Shown here: positions 53,380 through 64,000 of the stretch, in pieces
Position numbering within the stretch: position 1 is the stretch's first letter
How the letters are laid out: each line of letters starts with the position of its first letter
Origin: Oegoconia quadripuncta
Lineage: Eukaryota > Arthropoda > Insecta > Lepidoptera > Autostichidae
Length of the DNA: 64,000 nucleotides
Assembly (NCBI GenBank): GCA_949316235.1
Contig: OX438749.1
Span: 4,296,914 to 4,360,913 of the forward strand
Direction: 5' to 3'
Notes under the pieces: generated by a model
The model's database searches: none
Told to the model about the DNA's origin: nothing
What the model saw: only the letters and a program-made list of their open reading frames with translations
Program-made: the position numbers and the translations under genes

Positions 53380-54770
53380 TCTACTCAATATATAAAAATG
53401 GAAGACAGTCCCTTTAACCGGAGTACCTTAATACGCCGGAGCCCCCATGCACGCCCGCGCCCACGCCCCCACCCCGTTGCCAATCGCCAAACCAAGTTGA
53501 AGAAGTAGGCCCTGAAATGGTGTCGACAGCTGAAATACAGAACTGGATGAAGACCATAAAACAGTGTTTGAACGAAGTGTGCTCTGTCTCAGCCGAAGGT
53601 AAATTAAATTCAGACCAGAAACTGAGAATTAGTAACTTGTGCCGAAAAGTGGGTCACGGAGCATCTCAAATGGCAGTGCAGTACCAGTCCCTTAAACAAA
53701 AGACCATTCAGGGCCATATTACTCTACAAGCCCTCAAAGATAAACAAGACCTATCTCAACGACTCCTAGACCTTAAAAATAGCATAGAAGAGTCCTCAAA
53801 ACCTGACATCGGAACAGTTTCTTTCGCCGATATGGTTAAAAAAAGCACTCATAATTTTGTTCAACCAAGCAATGTCCAGTCTATTGCAATTTATCCTAAT
53901 GACAAGAAATCAAGCGAGGAGACCAAAAGCCTTGTACAAAAAATTATTAAACCTGGAAACATGAAGTTACACGTGAGAGGTTTGCGCAAGACACGAAACG
54001 GCGGCGTTATCATCAGCACAGAAACCAAAGAAGACATCGAAAAGTTGAAGCAGTCTGTGCAGCTAACAACCTCTGGCTTCACTATTGACGAGTCCCATAA
54101 ACGCAAACCTAGAATTGTAATTATCGGAGTGCCCGCGACTATGCAAGAGACAGAGGTTTTCAGCTGCATATACCAACAAAACTTAGCCGAAAAGTTACAT
54201 GATACCACATTTGAGGCATTTTTGACCTCCATTAAGCTAAGCCACAAGTCAGGAAAGAGGGACGCCGAGACCTGTAATTATATTATAGAAGTACCAGCAC
54301 ATATACGGAAGGCTCTCATAACGACAGATAGAGTATTTATAAACTGGTCCTCATGTCCTGTGAGAGATTTTACTCTGGTCACCAGATGTTTTAAGTGTCA
54401 GCAATATGGACATGCAGCCAAGACATGTCGGGAAACTTCGGTCACCTGCGGCCACTGCGCCGATTTAGGTCACTCAGTTAAGGACTGTACGAAGAAAGCA
54501 GAGACACCAAAATGCGCAACGTGTTTGCACTTTAAAAAACCGTGCAATCATAAAACAGGTGATGCTGAATGCCCTGCCAAAAAAATGGCCGAAAAAAGAT
54601 ATATCAACACAATAGATTATGAAGGCGCCTAAGCGCGCCGGTCAGTTATCACGTATTTTTAGTCTTTATTTATTTATTTTCTTTTACTTATTCTACTCTT
54701 TTTAATCATTATCATTATGGTTAATAATTTAATTCGTGACTTAAGGCAATTTCTCTGTATCCTTTGGAAC
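53380..54770 (+). mobile_element. non-LTR retrotransposon 5' half (ORF1 complete, ORF2 cut after its start)
   Basis: A GC-rich leader (about 53400-53516) precedes ORF1. After ORF1 an ATG at 54717 opens MVNNLIRDLRQFLCILWNL, the likely start of ORF2, but the sequence passes into a mariner near 54770. Loss of the 3' half is unusual for a LINE and points to a later deletion. Confidence 0.65.
53517..54632 (+). CDS. LINE ORF1 (gag-like) with three zinc knuckles
   Basis: 371 residues, open throughout, starting MVSTAEIQNWMKTIKQCLNE. N-terminal coiled-coil region, a central RNA-binding-like part (KLHVRGLRKTRNGGVIISTE; KPRIVIIGVPATMQETEVFS), then zinc knuckles: CFKCQQYGHAAKTC (about residue 291), CGHCADLGHSVKDC and a variant CATCLHFKKPCNHKTGDAEC. 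ORF1 proteins of this type bind the element RNA and carry it to the nucleus. The lack of lesions suggests a recent insertion despite the missing ORF2. Confidence 0.85.
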   Translation: MVSTAEIQNWMKTIKQCLNEVCSVSAEGKLNSDQKLRISNLCRKVGHGASQMAVQYQSLKQKTIQGHITLQALKDKQDLSQRLLDLKNSIEESSKPDIGTVSFADMVKKSTHNFVQPSNVQSIAIYPNDKKSSEETKSLVQKIIKPGNMKLHVRGLRKTRNGGVIISTETKEDIEKLKQSVQLTTSGFTIDESHKRKPRIVIIGVPATMQETEVFSCIYQQNLAEKLHDTTFEAFLTSIKLSHKSGKRDAETCNYIIEVPAHIRKALITTDRVFINWSSCPVRDFTLVTRCFKCQQYGHAAKTCRETSVTCGHCADLGHSVKDCTKKAETPKCATCLHFKKPCNHKTGDAECPAKKMAEKRYINTIDYEGA

Positions 54771-54819
54771 CTTGTTGGTCCTTGTTGGTCATAGTTTTGA
54801 GTCCTCGGCGATTTTTACA

Positions 54820-56497
54820 ATGGAAAATATTGTTGAACAAAGAGTGTGCCTTAAATTTTGTGTTTCAAATGATATTTCATGTGGTGAATCACTAAAAATG
54901 TTGCGAAATACCTACGGCGAATCGTGTATATCGAAAACAAGGGCTTATGAATGGTATAAAGCTTTTAAAGAAGGCCGAGAAGTAGTAGTAGACTTGCCTC
55001 GTTCTGGTAGACCTTCAACCGCTACGACCAAAGAAAACATCGACAGAATCAAGAAGCTAGTGCTCGAAAATCGACGTATGAGTCTGAGAGAGTTGGCTAG
55101 TGAGGTGAACATATCTTTTAAGTCCGTCCACAACATTCTCATTGACATTTTAGGCATGAAACGCGTCGCCGCTCGACTAGTTCCAAAAGAGCTCAATTTT
55201 GTTCAAAAAGCGCAGCGAAAGCATGTCGCTGAAGACATGGTTTCCCGAGCTTCTACGGATCCGACCTTTATGAAACGTATAATAACTGGCGACGAGACAT
55301 GGGTTTATGAGTACGACATGCAAACAAGCCAACAGTCTTCAGAATGGCGTCTCGAAAACGAGCCGAAACCCAAAAAACCGCGGCAAAGTCGCTCCAAAAT
55401 CAAGGTGATGCTGACAGTTTTTTTTTGACTACCGTGGTGTGGTTCACTCCGAATTCCTTCCAGAGGGAGAAACAGTGAATAAAGAATATTATTTAGGCGT
55501 CATGAAGCGTTTGCGTGAGAGTATCCGCCGAAAACGTCCAGATTTGTGGCAACACAACTCATGGATGCTGCACCATGATAATGCACCATCACACACAGCC
55601 ATTATAGTGAAAGAGAAAGTAACTTAGAGATAGGTTTAAAGTGTATAACATTCTAACCTTTTCGTCACAGTACATTTTTGAAAATCTAATGTATGTCAAA
55701 AAAAAATATAGCATCATTTAGGAAAAATAGTGATAAACATGATGTCAATACAAGAAATAAAGATAAACTTGCAGGTCACATAAGTCGCCTCCGCAAAGTC
55801 AGTAATTCATTCAAAGGGTTATGTATACGCTTTTTCAATAAGGTCCCAGTTGATATACAAAATCTTCCACTTGATAAATTTAAAGATACTATAAAACAGA
55901 AACTTATTAACAAAGCATATTATAAAATATCAGACTATTTAGATGATAATCATCCCTGGACATAATGAGATTGTTCGCATGCCAGGCTATTTCACGATTA
56001 ATAATGATTTATAAAAACCTTTTTGTAATATAAAAACCTTTATGTAAAATCAAAACCTGATTTTAAAAGAGCAACCCTTCGAGTTTCTTGCTTGTTCTTC
56101 TCAGGGGAAAATTGCATTTTGAACAAGCAGTAGCTTAAAAAATGTAAAATTGACTATTTTAAGTGTACTCTGTGTACCTACAAAATAAAGCAACTTTGAC
56201 TTTGACTTTGACAAAGAGTTTTTAGCGAAAAATTCAACAAAAGTTCTCGACCAAGCACCGTATTCACCTGATATGGCTCCGTCTGACTTTTTTTTATTTC
56301 CCAAGTTAAAATTACCACTTCGAGGAAAACGTTTTGAGTCGATAGAAGCCATAAAAGAAAATTCGCTGAATGAGCTAAAGGCCATACCGCAAATAGCCTA
56401 TGAAAAATGTATGGAAGACTGGGTGAAGCGGTGGAGATGTTGTATTGCAAGCGATGGGGCCTACTTTGAAGGCGATAAAATAAATTTAGATGAATAA
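54820..56497 (+). pseudogene. mariner transposase (D-D-34-D), frameshifted and split by a LINE tail
   Basis: Start MENIVEQRVCLKFCVSNDIS. Paired helix-turn-helix region, then D1 in IITGDETWVYEY, D2 in LHHDNAPSHTAIIVKE, and D3 in YSPDMAPSDFFLF, with 34 residues between D2 and D3 when the insert is left out. A run of 9 T at 55418-55426 where 8 would keep frame gives the first break (MLTVFF*). The second is the insertion at 55616-56212. The end is GAYFEGDKINLDE at 56497. No clear left terminal repeat is seen. Confidence 0.9.
55616..56212 (+). mobile_element. LINE 3'-end insertion in the mariner gene
   Basis: 597 bp flanked by AAAGAG (55610-55615 and 56213-56218). It starts inside the end of a reverse-transcriptase frame (55693-55965: ASFRKNSDKHDVNTRNKDKL, VPVDIQNLPLDKFKDTIKQK, DYLDDNHPW) and ends in a (TTTGAC)n tail, a simple-repeat tail as in CR1-like LINEs. 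It is a severely 5'-truncated copy, not related in tail type to the poly(A) LINE at 1.5-4.0 kb. Confidence 0.85.
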
Positions 56498-56559
56498 TTT
56501 GTATTTTTTGTTTTATTGACAAATTCCCGATACTTAGTACACTGAATGTATATATTTAG

Positions 56560-56890
56560 ATTAATTACAGTATACAACTTACTAAATAATGAGGTGTATT
56601 TCAGCATAGCACTTGTTTGTTGGCTTAACACTTGGGCAGCTACGCTTACTTTCATTTTCTTAATTTTCTCAGCAATCACATGATGGTCTGTTAATTTCTT
56701 GTTCATTCTTGTATGTCCAAGTTGACAATCTGTTGTATACAGTTAAAATATCTTGCCATGTCGCAATTTTGCCTTTATAAAGAATATTCTTTGTGGGATA
56801 AAACTTGTGGGAGTTAGGTGACAGGGAAAAAGCAAGTGCAATTGAAAAACATCCAAATCTAAAATGAGAATTTAGAGTACGTTCCTCCAT
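56560..56890 (-). pseudogene. P-element/THAP9-like transposase, middle fragment
   Basis: Reads YKGKIATWQDILTVY, then after a frameshift near 56740 NKKLTDHHVIAEKIKKMKVS and VAAQVLSQQTSAMLKYT. The phrase K-L-T-x-x-H followed by K-M-K-V-x-x-A-A-Q-V-L-S is what I recall from P/THAP9-like proteins. With 52715-53197 it forms two separated pieces of one minus-strand gene. Confidence 0.55.
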
Positions 56891-58944
56891 TTCTCAGCTG
56901 TTCGTTGGTCGCCCGTACCGTCAGCATTTAATGCCGTAGTGAGTTCACCCCACTGGGTTATATTTGTAATCCTCCCGTGGGGCCCCCTCCGTAGGCTTAC
57001 TAAGATCTCCAGGTCTGAAAGTTTTCGAACAATTAAAAATCGAATAAAAAAAATCGCGTTCCTGATAGGTAACCCCTAAAATGCCTATTGCCCATACTAT
57101 GGCTAAGAGTTCTAAATCAATAATAGGGTATCGTGTTTCGGCAGGCTTCACACTCGTACTTGCATACACGACAATCCAATCATTGCCGTTGGACAGTATG
57201 GCGCCTAACCCTACTTTGGATGCGTCTGTCTGTAATTTAAAAATATTATTTTCTGAAAAGTCTGGATACTCTAGAATTATGTTGGATTTTGGTCAATTAT
57301 TGAACTCGGCAATCTGACTCCATCTTTTTATTCGAATTTACTTTTTTACATTTGACATAACATAAATGGGTGGGCTCATAAGTGCGGATTTCAACTTAAA
57401 AAAGCTGCGTCACAGCACAGTCAGCTGTCCACCAAAACATCATATGTTTTTTACATAATATATTCAATGGATGGGAAATGTCAGCAAAACGTGGAATAAA
57501 TCGTCTATTGTTAGCGAATGCGAAGAAACGTGTGACGTCATCCACGTTTGCTGGTGTTGCGTAATTTTGCAATGTCTGTTTGTCAATATTTTATAACCTA
57601 AGTATAATATCTCACTACACAAGAATTCACATTTTAAGAGATTTAATTTCAAGTTCACTTTTCTTAAGCGTTCTAATATAGTAGTTAAATTTTTATTATG
57701 GCTATCTATATTATTACCTGTGACTATTCAGTCGTCCAAATATATAAAACTCTGTTTATATTAAGACCAGACATAGCTATAGTCATTAATCGAGAAAAAA
57801 CTCTGACTCGGACTAGTTTTAAGTCCAATAGGACAGCGTTTCATCTGATATATGTCTTATCTGTAGTAAACGCAGTATATTTGCGAGATTCAGGGCTCAA
57901 AGAAGTTGATAAATTCTGTCCAAAATGAACGCAGTGTATTTTCTCGATTGCTCACTTAAGCTCAATTGGTAATAGGATTGTGAAAGGTCCAATTTCGAAA
58001 AATGAATTGCACCTGATAACGTGATGTTTGGAAGTGGAAACTTGTCTTGAATTTTGTTGTTTAATTGTCTCCATTTCTTCTCGTTTGTTTTATCAATCTT
58101 TTTTGGAACTAATTAAACCGGACTAGAGCATTCCGAGTTTGATTCTTCGATAATGCAATTATCTAGCATCTGTTGAATTTGCTTACGTACCTCATCCTTT
58201 AATGCGTGCGAAATACGACACGGTTTTATAAAAACGGGAGCAGTGTTTTCCTTCAAGGTTATTAAATGTTCGGAACAATTTATCGTCAGGCAGGTGAAAC
58301 ACATCTGCATACTTGGCACATATACTTTCAATACTGAGTTGATCATATTCATTTATTCTTTATGTCTTAATACGGTCTACTGATATATCACTCTCAGAAA
58401 AATTACAAATCCCATAGTTATTTACACTATGAATTTCTAGATTTGAAAAATCAATCACAACATCATTTTCAGTTGTGTTTAAGATTCTTATGGGAATTTT
58501 TTGGTTTTGATATAACGCCTGCAATGAAAACTCCGTCTTGTATTTCATTTGGGAGAACTACGTGCAATAATTGTACTTTACCGCGAATTGGATAAACAAT
58601 CAGAAAAACGTTTAATAGCTACCTTTTCATTTATTGGTCTCAAAACATCATATTTAGAATCGTCACCATCGGCTTGAGCCAAGGTTGAATTGACAAAAAA
58701 ATCTTCTAGTTCGTTTCCAAAAGATTCGACGGACCTATTTCACTGTCTCACATTCTGTAACCGAGACTGGATAGCCACTGCAGACTTCTTCTGTAATAAA
58801 TACTTCATCATATCACTGAGAAACAAATCTACGGTAGCATAGTCACCGCGTAAGCGCAGTTTCGCACTCGAGGACAATCTAGTTTTTAATACAAATTCAA
58901 TTAATTGTTTTTTTGGTGTCTCATTATTCATAGAATTATACATA

Positions 58945-60490
58945 CACTGGGCCGCAAAAATTCCGGGTCGCTTATAAAAAGTGTGATAGTTTCCTAAATA
59001 CACAACACTAATCCGTGAAACTGTAGTATGTTATAGATGACTGACTTATACATAAAATAAAATACATAACATGTTTGTAAACTCAATAATTTTATTTGAA
59101 AACTAAAAAAATGAAAAAAAAACAACTTCTAACTTTTGACAACAAAAATAAACAACACAGTTCATCTGCAAAAAGAAAGCTTTTCTGACATTTTAACAGC
59201 TTGTATTTCCTCCACAAGCCCGTATCACTTCATCAAGACGATGTGGCATGCTGTAAACCAAATTTCTAATACGGTTTTGGTCTATGTTTGACCATTCTTC
59301 CACTAGCGCACTCCTTAAGGTAGCTGCAGCTGGAGAGCGTTGTTTAACGCATCTCGCGAGCTCGTCCCATAAATGCTCTATGGGATTTAAGTCCGGGCTG
59401 CGAGCTGGCCATTCCATGCGGGTGATACCGACGTCTTGAATATACGCGTTAACCAAATATGCACTATGTGGTCGCGCATTATCGTGCATAACAATGGAAT
59501 TTGCGCCTATATTCACCAGGAAAGGATCAACATGCTCATTTAAAATCTCCTCTACGTATCTGAGAGGCGTCAAAGAACCGTTTTCTATAATCACTAACTC
59601 CGTACAACTCTCTGAAGATATCCCAGCCCATACCATTATTGACCCTCCACCGAATGGCACCTTTTCTTCAAAACACGCTTGACGATAACGTTCACCTGGT
59701 CGGCTATATACTCTTCGTCTCCCATCGTGTGTGAATAAACAAAATCTAGACTCATCGGAAAACATAACCCTGGACCAATCTTCATCTGTCCATCGGATGT
59801 GTTTTCGAGCAAATCGCAACCTGGCAATTCGATGTTCTCTGAGCAGTTTAGGGCCATTTGCTGGCCTATAAGGCTTTATATCAGCTTCACGAAGTCGCCG
59901 CAGGATCGTGTGAGAGCTCAGATTGTTGTGGTGAACTTCTTGAAGGCATTTCGGACCTGAACAGCCGTGAGATGTCGATTTCTTAACATAGTGCTCACGA
60001 TGAATCGGTCTTCTCGTACAGTTGTGCACCTTGGCCTGCCATTCCCTGGTTTTCTGATGTTCATGCCGGTCTCTTGAAATCGCTGGAGTACTCTTTGGAC
60101 CCTGGATAAAGATACACCTACTGTTCTAGCAGTACTCCGCTGACTCCTTCCTTCTTGTACCATGGTGATAATTCGTGTACATTCTTCAGGAGATAATGAC
60201 ATGTTGATGCACAAGATACTGAGACCAGACCAAAAAGCTGTTTATAATGATAGCTTGGTTTGAAACATAAGCTAAAAATATTCTTTTATAAAAAATTCGA
60301 AATTTGATAATTTTCAAAATTCCGATTTTTTTTTTTAAGCTATAGCTTGTTCAAATGAAACCTTTTTTGAAATGTATAATAAGTGCCACTTATCTGCCTA
60401 TAACATATTATTTATACGAGGGATCTATGTACATAACTTTGGGAGATATCGCGGTTTTTCTAAGTGACCCGTTATTTTTGCGGCCCAGTG
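58945..60490. mobile_element. complete Tc1-like element
   Basis: Ends read CACTGGGCCGCAAAAATTCC (left) and CACTGGGCCGCAAAAATAAC (right, inverted), flanked by TA (58943-58944, 60491-60492). It is 1,546 bp. Leaving it out rejoins a gag-like frame (YMYNSMNNETP), which confirms the ends. Confidence 0.9.
59193..60202 (-). pseudogene. Tc1-like transposase (D-D-34-E), one single-base deletion
   Basis: Start MSLSPEECTRIITMVQEGRS, paired helix-turn-helix (STARTVGVSLSRVQRVLQRF), frame lost near 59955 (VQVRNA / LQEVHHNNLSSHTILRRLRE), then D1 VMFSDESRFCLF, D2 IVMHDNARPHSA, E SPDLNPIEHLWDEL with 34 residues between. One missing base in GAAATGCC(C)TTC explains the shift. Everything else is intact, so the element died recently or is still mobilised by a relative. 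Confidence 0.9.
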
Positions 60491-60597
60491 TATATATGCT
60501 AGTTGTTTCGTGATATGCTCTTGACCTGTCATGACTAATGTATATCTATATTTATACTGTATAATATATGTATATCTATATTTAAAATCACAATACT

Positions 60598-60831
60598 TCA
60601 AATCACTTTGGGGAGATCGACAATCGTAACGGTCCTACGGCCTAACGGGCCGGGCAAATAATTTCCCCGCTCTGGGTCCCGTAGGCTACACTTCTGATCG
60701 GCCCAGAGTTCCGCCTGTAGGTAATCCAATACCTGTCTCTCTACAGCTACGTCCTCCCACAACATCGGCAACATATTCTCATAAGCAACAGTGAACTCGT
60801 CTACTACTGTGTCCAATTTAGAAGCCCGCAA
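60598..60831 (-). CDS. short open frame of unknown nature
   Basis: 77 codons (MRASKLDTVVDEFTVAYENM ...), GC-richer than its surroundings and acidic (YLQAELWADQKCSLRDPER). It lies 5' of the gypsy gag-like piece on the same strand, so it could be the gag N-terminus or readthrough of a leader. I do not recognise it. Confidence 0.25.
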   Translation of the reverse strand: MRASKLDTVVDEFTVAYENMLPMLWEDVAVERQVLDYLQAELWADQKCSLRDPERGNYLPGPLGRRTVTIVDLPKVI

Positions 60832-60839
60832 AAATGCCC

Positions 60840-61480
60840 GCTGTTCAGTCTCACTGTGTCCGGTCAGGGTTGCAAAATCTTTAAAGAAGTTAGTTTAAAT
60901 TTCCCCAAATCTCGCATCACCTTTGATGTCATGATGTTTTGAACCTCTTGTTATGAAAATAAAACAATGATTCACAAAGAACCCGATTACTGCAACACTA
61001 ATGTTAGTAACCTTACACTGCAACACCTTACAATTTACTCTTTCATTCGGACTATAAAGTAAGCCAAGAAGTATTTTCCTATGGTGGATATAACTTCTAA
61101 GGAGAGATATTCTAGAGACCTAGAGTATTCAGAGGGAGATCAACACGTTACAGTGGCAGAGATGTGGCTGCGAAGGTAAATACCTACGCCACCGCCACCT
61201 GCCCCATATCACCGGTATCCGGGAAGAGAACAAGAATTTGAGGGTAGAGAGGTTGGAACGTTAAAATTGAATATCTAATACACTAGACACTACAAATTAT
61301 AGATGAAAATGAATGACATTTATTTAAATCTGGATTGCCTTAATTAGTTTAGAGAAAACCATTTTGTTTAAATTTAACACTTTGTATTGTACGCCTAATG
61401 CGCAAGTTACATCGGATATTCCATTGATCTGACATCTGTATCCTTTTTATCACATGTAACTTCACAATAAATGATTTATT
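60840..61480. other. spacer without recognised gene
   Basis: AT-rich. A 20-base word (atgtatatctatattta) is tandemly repeated just before, at 60538-60590. No frame with a motif. Confidence 0.4.
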
Positions 61481-61483
61481 AAT

Positions 61484-61520
61484 TCCAAAGTCTGTCTGTC
61501 AAATACAGACAGACTTTGGA
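61484..61520. repeat. perfect 16-bp hairpin
   Basis: Arms 61484-61499 (TCCAAAGTCTGTCTGT) and 61505-61520 are exact inverted copies with a 5-base loop. It lies just left of the mariner and may be a terminator-like or MITE relic. Confidence 0.7.
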
Positions 61521-61596
61521 AAAAGACAGAATTTCGATTTATAACACGTGGTTCAATAAGTCCCGAGAGTAAGAAAACAAGGTTTTTTTTATAAAA

Positions 61597-62647
61597 TTAT
61601 TTTTCATTCATCAACGTAGTCTCCTCCAAGAGCGATACGTCCCTCCAACGCTTTTCTAACGTTTCTATCCCATGCGTGTAGAACGATTTGTCTTTGGCTT
61701 CAAAATAAGCCTCCGTTGCTGCGATAACTTCACTATTTGAGTCAAATTTCTTACCCTGGAGCATTTTTTTGAGATCTGCAAACAGCCAGTAATCGCTGGG
61801 GGCCAAGTCTGGCGAATAAGGGGGATGAGGAAGCAATTCAAAGCCCAATTCATTAATTTTGGCCATCGTTCTCACAGACTTGTGACAAGGGGCGTTGTCC
61901 TGGTGAAACACCACTTTCTTTTTATTCATTTGAGGCCGTTTATCCGCAATTTCGTGCTTCAATCGCTCCAATAAGCACATGTAATAGTCACTATTTATAT
62001 TTTGCCCCTTTTCAAGGTAGTCGATGAAAAGTATTCCATGCGCATCCCAAAATATAGATGCCATAACCTTACCGGCCGATTTCTGAGTCTTTGGCCGCTT
62101 CGGGCGGCTTTCACCAGCCGCTCTCCACTCCGCTGACTGCCGATTGGATTCCGGAGTAAAATGGTGTATCCATGTTTCATCCATTGTCACATACCGACGT
62201 AAAAAATCCTTTTTATTACGATTCATCAGCGCCAAACATCGCTCTGAATCATTGATACGTTGTTCCTTTTGATCAGTTGTAAGCAAACGCGGCACCCACT
62301 TGGAAAAAAGCTTTTTCATGGCCAAATTTTTATGTAAAATAGTGAAAACACTACCAGCTGAAATCTTCACTATCTCGGCTATCTCGCGCACTTTTATCTT
62401 CCGATCTTCCAATACGATTTTGAGGACTTGGTTAATATTTTGTTGAGTCACTACTTCATTTGGACGACCTGAGCGTTCCCCATCATTTGTGTCTATGCGA
62501 CCGCGTTTGAAGTCGGCATACCACCGACAAATGGTTGCTTTAGACTTTAGAGGGAACTGATCCCGCATAACATTTTATAAGCCATTGCTGTGCTTTTCCC
62601 ATTAAAAAACAATGTTTTATCAACACGCGAAACTCGTTTTTTTTCAT
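61597..62647 (-). pseudogene. mariner transposase (D-D-34-D), one N-terminal frameshift
   Basis: The likely start at 62647 reads MKKNEFRVLIKHCFLMGKAQ, shifts frame near 62555 (GSVP / SKATICRWYADFKRGR), then stays open to 61597. Helix-turn-helix KVREIAEIVKISAGSVFTIL; D1 YVTMDETWIHHF; D2 VFHQDNAPCHKS; D3 YSPDLAPSDYWLF with 34 residues between D2 and D3. The protein ends LLEETTLMNEK. Left of it, near 61545, acgtggttcaataagtccc may be terminal sequence, but no matching right end was found. Confidence 0.88.
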
Positions 62648-62689
62648 TGTATCGAAACTACAAGCGTAGCGTGACTTAAATGTCTGCAA

Positions 62690-63975
62690 AATCAATATTT
62701 TAATGTTCCATTTTTTTAAATTTGACACAAATCTTTTACAGTGATGACATTTTCATTTCGCCCTTGAAGACTTTTATTCAAGATATTTAAATGCTCAAAT
62801 AAGTCAGAAAGAAAAGCTAATTTCAAAAGAAATTCCGGGTCGCAAATGAATTCAGAGTATTCTGACTTGGCCTGCTGTAAATATATTAAAAGTTCAGCAC
62901 GAAGTTCCATAACTCTGGCCAGTACTTTACCTTTTGACAACCACCTAACCTCTGTATGGTAAAGTAAATTTTGGTGGAGTGCCCCCATATCTTCACAAAT
63001 AATCCGAAACAATCGTGTCTGCAACGCTTTTCCTTTAATAGAATTTACAATCTTTATAGCAATATTTAGAACTTGGCTGTATTCCTGTGGGCAGGCTTTG
63101 GCCGCAAGAGCTTGGCGGTGGAGAAAGCAATGCACCCAACAAGCGTTTGGCATCTGTTCTTTCAGCCTAGCAATAAATCCACTCTTCGCACCAGTCATCG
63201 CTTTTGATCCGTCGCTGCAAATAGCAATGCATTTATTTGCCCAATCGATATTCATATCTTGCGTAGCTTCAAGGAACATCTTATGCAAACACTGACCTGT
63301 AGTATTTATGGGAAGGGCTTTGCAAAATAGTATTTCTTCTATTAATTCATCGCTGGATTCAAAACGCACAAACTGCGCACAACCCGCAATGTCCGTGGAT
63401 TCGTCAAATTGCAAAGATACAAAAGTACTAGCCTTTATTTTTTCTATGACTTGATCACGAACATCAGTGGCCATATCGCTTATCCTGCGTTGAACGGTAT
63501 TGTCAGAGAGAGGTATACTTTTGAGTTTTTCAACCTCTGGTTTCCCAAACATAACATCTGCTATATCTAATATAGCTGGTAAAATCAAATTTTCGGCAAT
63601 AGTGTGAGGTTTTCCTGCTTTAGCCACACGAAAAGCTACTCGATAACTAGCCAGCAACGCTTTCTCATTTAGGTTGGACATTTGTACTATACCAGTTTTT
63701 TGAAGTTGAAGAGCTTGCAATTTTCTCTCAAAAAAATCCACGGGCTTATTTTTTTCATTTGGATGTTTTGTGTTAAGGTGGCGTGTTAACTTCGATGGCT
63801 TCATGCTTTCTCTTGATAAAGTTTCAAAGCAAATAACGCACTGTGGTTTATTGTCAATCACAGTAAACCCGAATTTCAAATAATTGTCATCATAAAGACG
63901 TTTTTTCTTTATTTTACTTCCACTACTATCACCAGAAGTTGACGGTTCTGTTGATCTTTTCAGGAATTTATCCAT
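62690..63975 (-). pseudogene. hAT transposase with BED zinc finger (ZBED/FAM200-like), C-terminally truncated
   Basis: Starts MDKFLKRSTEPSTSGDSSGS. BED-type finger with Cys46, Cys49, His66, His71 (QCVICFETL ... LTRHLNTKHP). The hAT RNase-H core follows: TFVSLQFDESTDIAGCAQFV (D1), AICSDGSKAMTGAKSGFIAR (D2), then WVHCFLHRQALAAKACPQEY and LLYHTEVRWLSKGKVLARVM. It stops near 62716; the next residues (SNLKKWNIKI) continue in another frame and then mariner sequence begins, so the dimerisation domain is lost. It is a known type that makes 8-bp duplications; the right end lies outside the window. Confidence 0.88.
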
Positions 63976-64000
63976 TTTAAACTATGACAAATCACTACAA

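Larger units (their letters stand above)
57000..60560 (-). pseudogene. degenerate Ty3/gypsy retrotransposon
   Basis: Minus-strand pieces in order: gag-like (60491-60560 then 58580-58943, MNNETPKKQLIEFVLKTRLS), protease/linker (58360-58570), RT start (58113-58352, ALKDEVRKQIQQMLDNCIIE), RT core (57890-58080, KLDLSQSYYQLSLSEQSRKY), YLDD near 57738 followed at once by a stop, LNLLKCEFLCSEILYLGYKI (57570-57650), and RNase H lead (57050-57250, PAETRYPIIDLELLAIVWAI). Integrase and LTRs are not seen. Many stops and frame changes make it inactive. A Tc1 element split the gag part. Confidence 0.8.

Noticed and set aside
57081..57317. Plus-strand 78-codon frame
   Set aside because: Antisense of the gypsy RNase H remnant.

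Overview
This 64 kb window is eukaryotic, almost certainly insect nuclear DNA and most likely from a moth or butterfly. The grounds are low GC, spliced genes with GT..AG introns, Helitron ends and a tRNA-type SINE of kinds I associate with Lepidoptera, and a dense mix of mariner, Tc1, pogo, piggyBac, PIF/Harbinger, hAT, Helitron, gypsy and non-LTR elements. I recognise no host gene, tRNA, rRNA or CRISPR. Nearly everything readable is a transposable element (TE), and many elements sit inside one another.

Layout. 0-4.3 kb: a coiled-coil protein end, a 79-bp foldback MITE, and a 5'-truncated Jockey/CR1-like LINE inserted in an unclassified repeat (family X). 4.3-10.9 kb: a multi-exon Harbinger element (SANT-like gene on +, transposase on -) split by a palindrome, an OTU-protease fragment and a short Helitron. 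10.9-12.2 kb: a DDE_4-type transposase remnant. 13.9-22.9 kb: family X again, two unclassified DDE-like families, a truncated Harbinger and a pogo fragment. 23.2-34.1 kb: a nested stack in which piggyBac holds a long-TIR Tc1/mariner element, which holds a Tc1-like element, which holds a Helitron. 34.1-39.4 kb: a chimeric integrase/unknown-family region, family X, and a second piggyBac copy. 39.4-42.4 kb: a complete, apparently intact Harbinger element. 42.4-45.0 kb: pogo-like remnant with a PHD-type finger. 45.5-52.7 kb: a complete-ended pogo-like element carrying another Harbinger element inside it. 52.7-56.9 kb: a P-element-like gene split by a LINE ORF1 and a mariner, the mariner itself split by a LINE 3' end. 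57.0-60.6 kb: a dead gypsy element split by a Tc1 element. 61.5-64.0 kb: a mariner beside a BED-finger hAT transposase.

How the parts fit. Insertion order can be read from target-site duplications (TA, TTA, TAA, or short LINE duplications) and, in several cases, from an unoccupied copy of the same site elsewhere in the window. The most interesting system is the two-gene Harbinger design at 39.4-42.4 kb and 46.1-49.1 kb. A transposase (+) and a MADF/BESS DNA-binding protein (-) are interleaved, so that the only intron of each gene contains an exon of the other on the opposite strand. A truncated relative at 16.9-18.1 kb shows the same order.

Limits. All calls come from reading motifs, frames and splice signals by eye. 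Superfamily names marked uncertain need a profile search, and introns are predicted, not observed.
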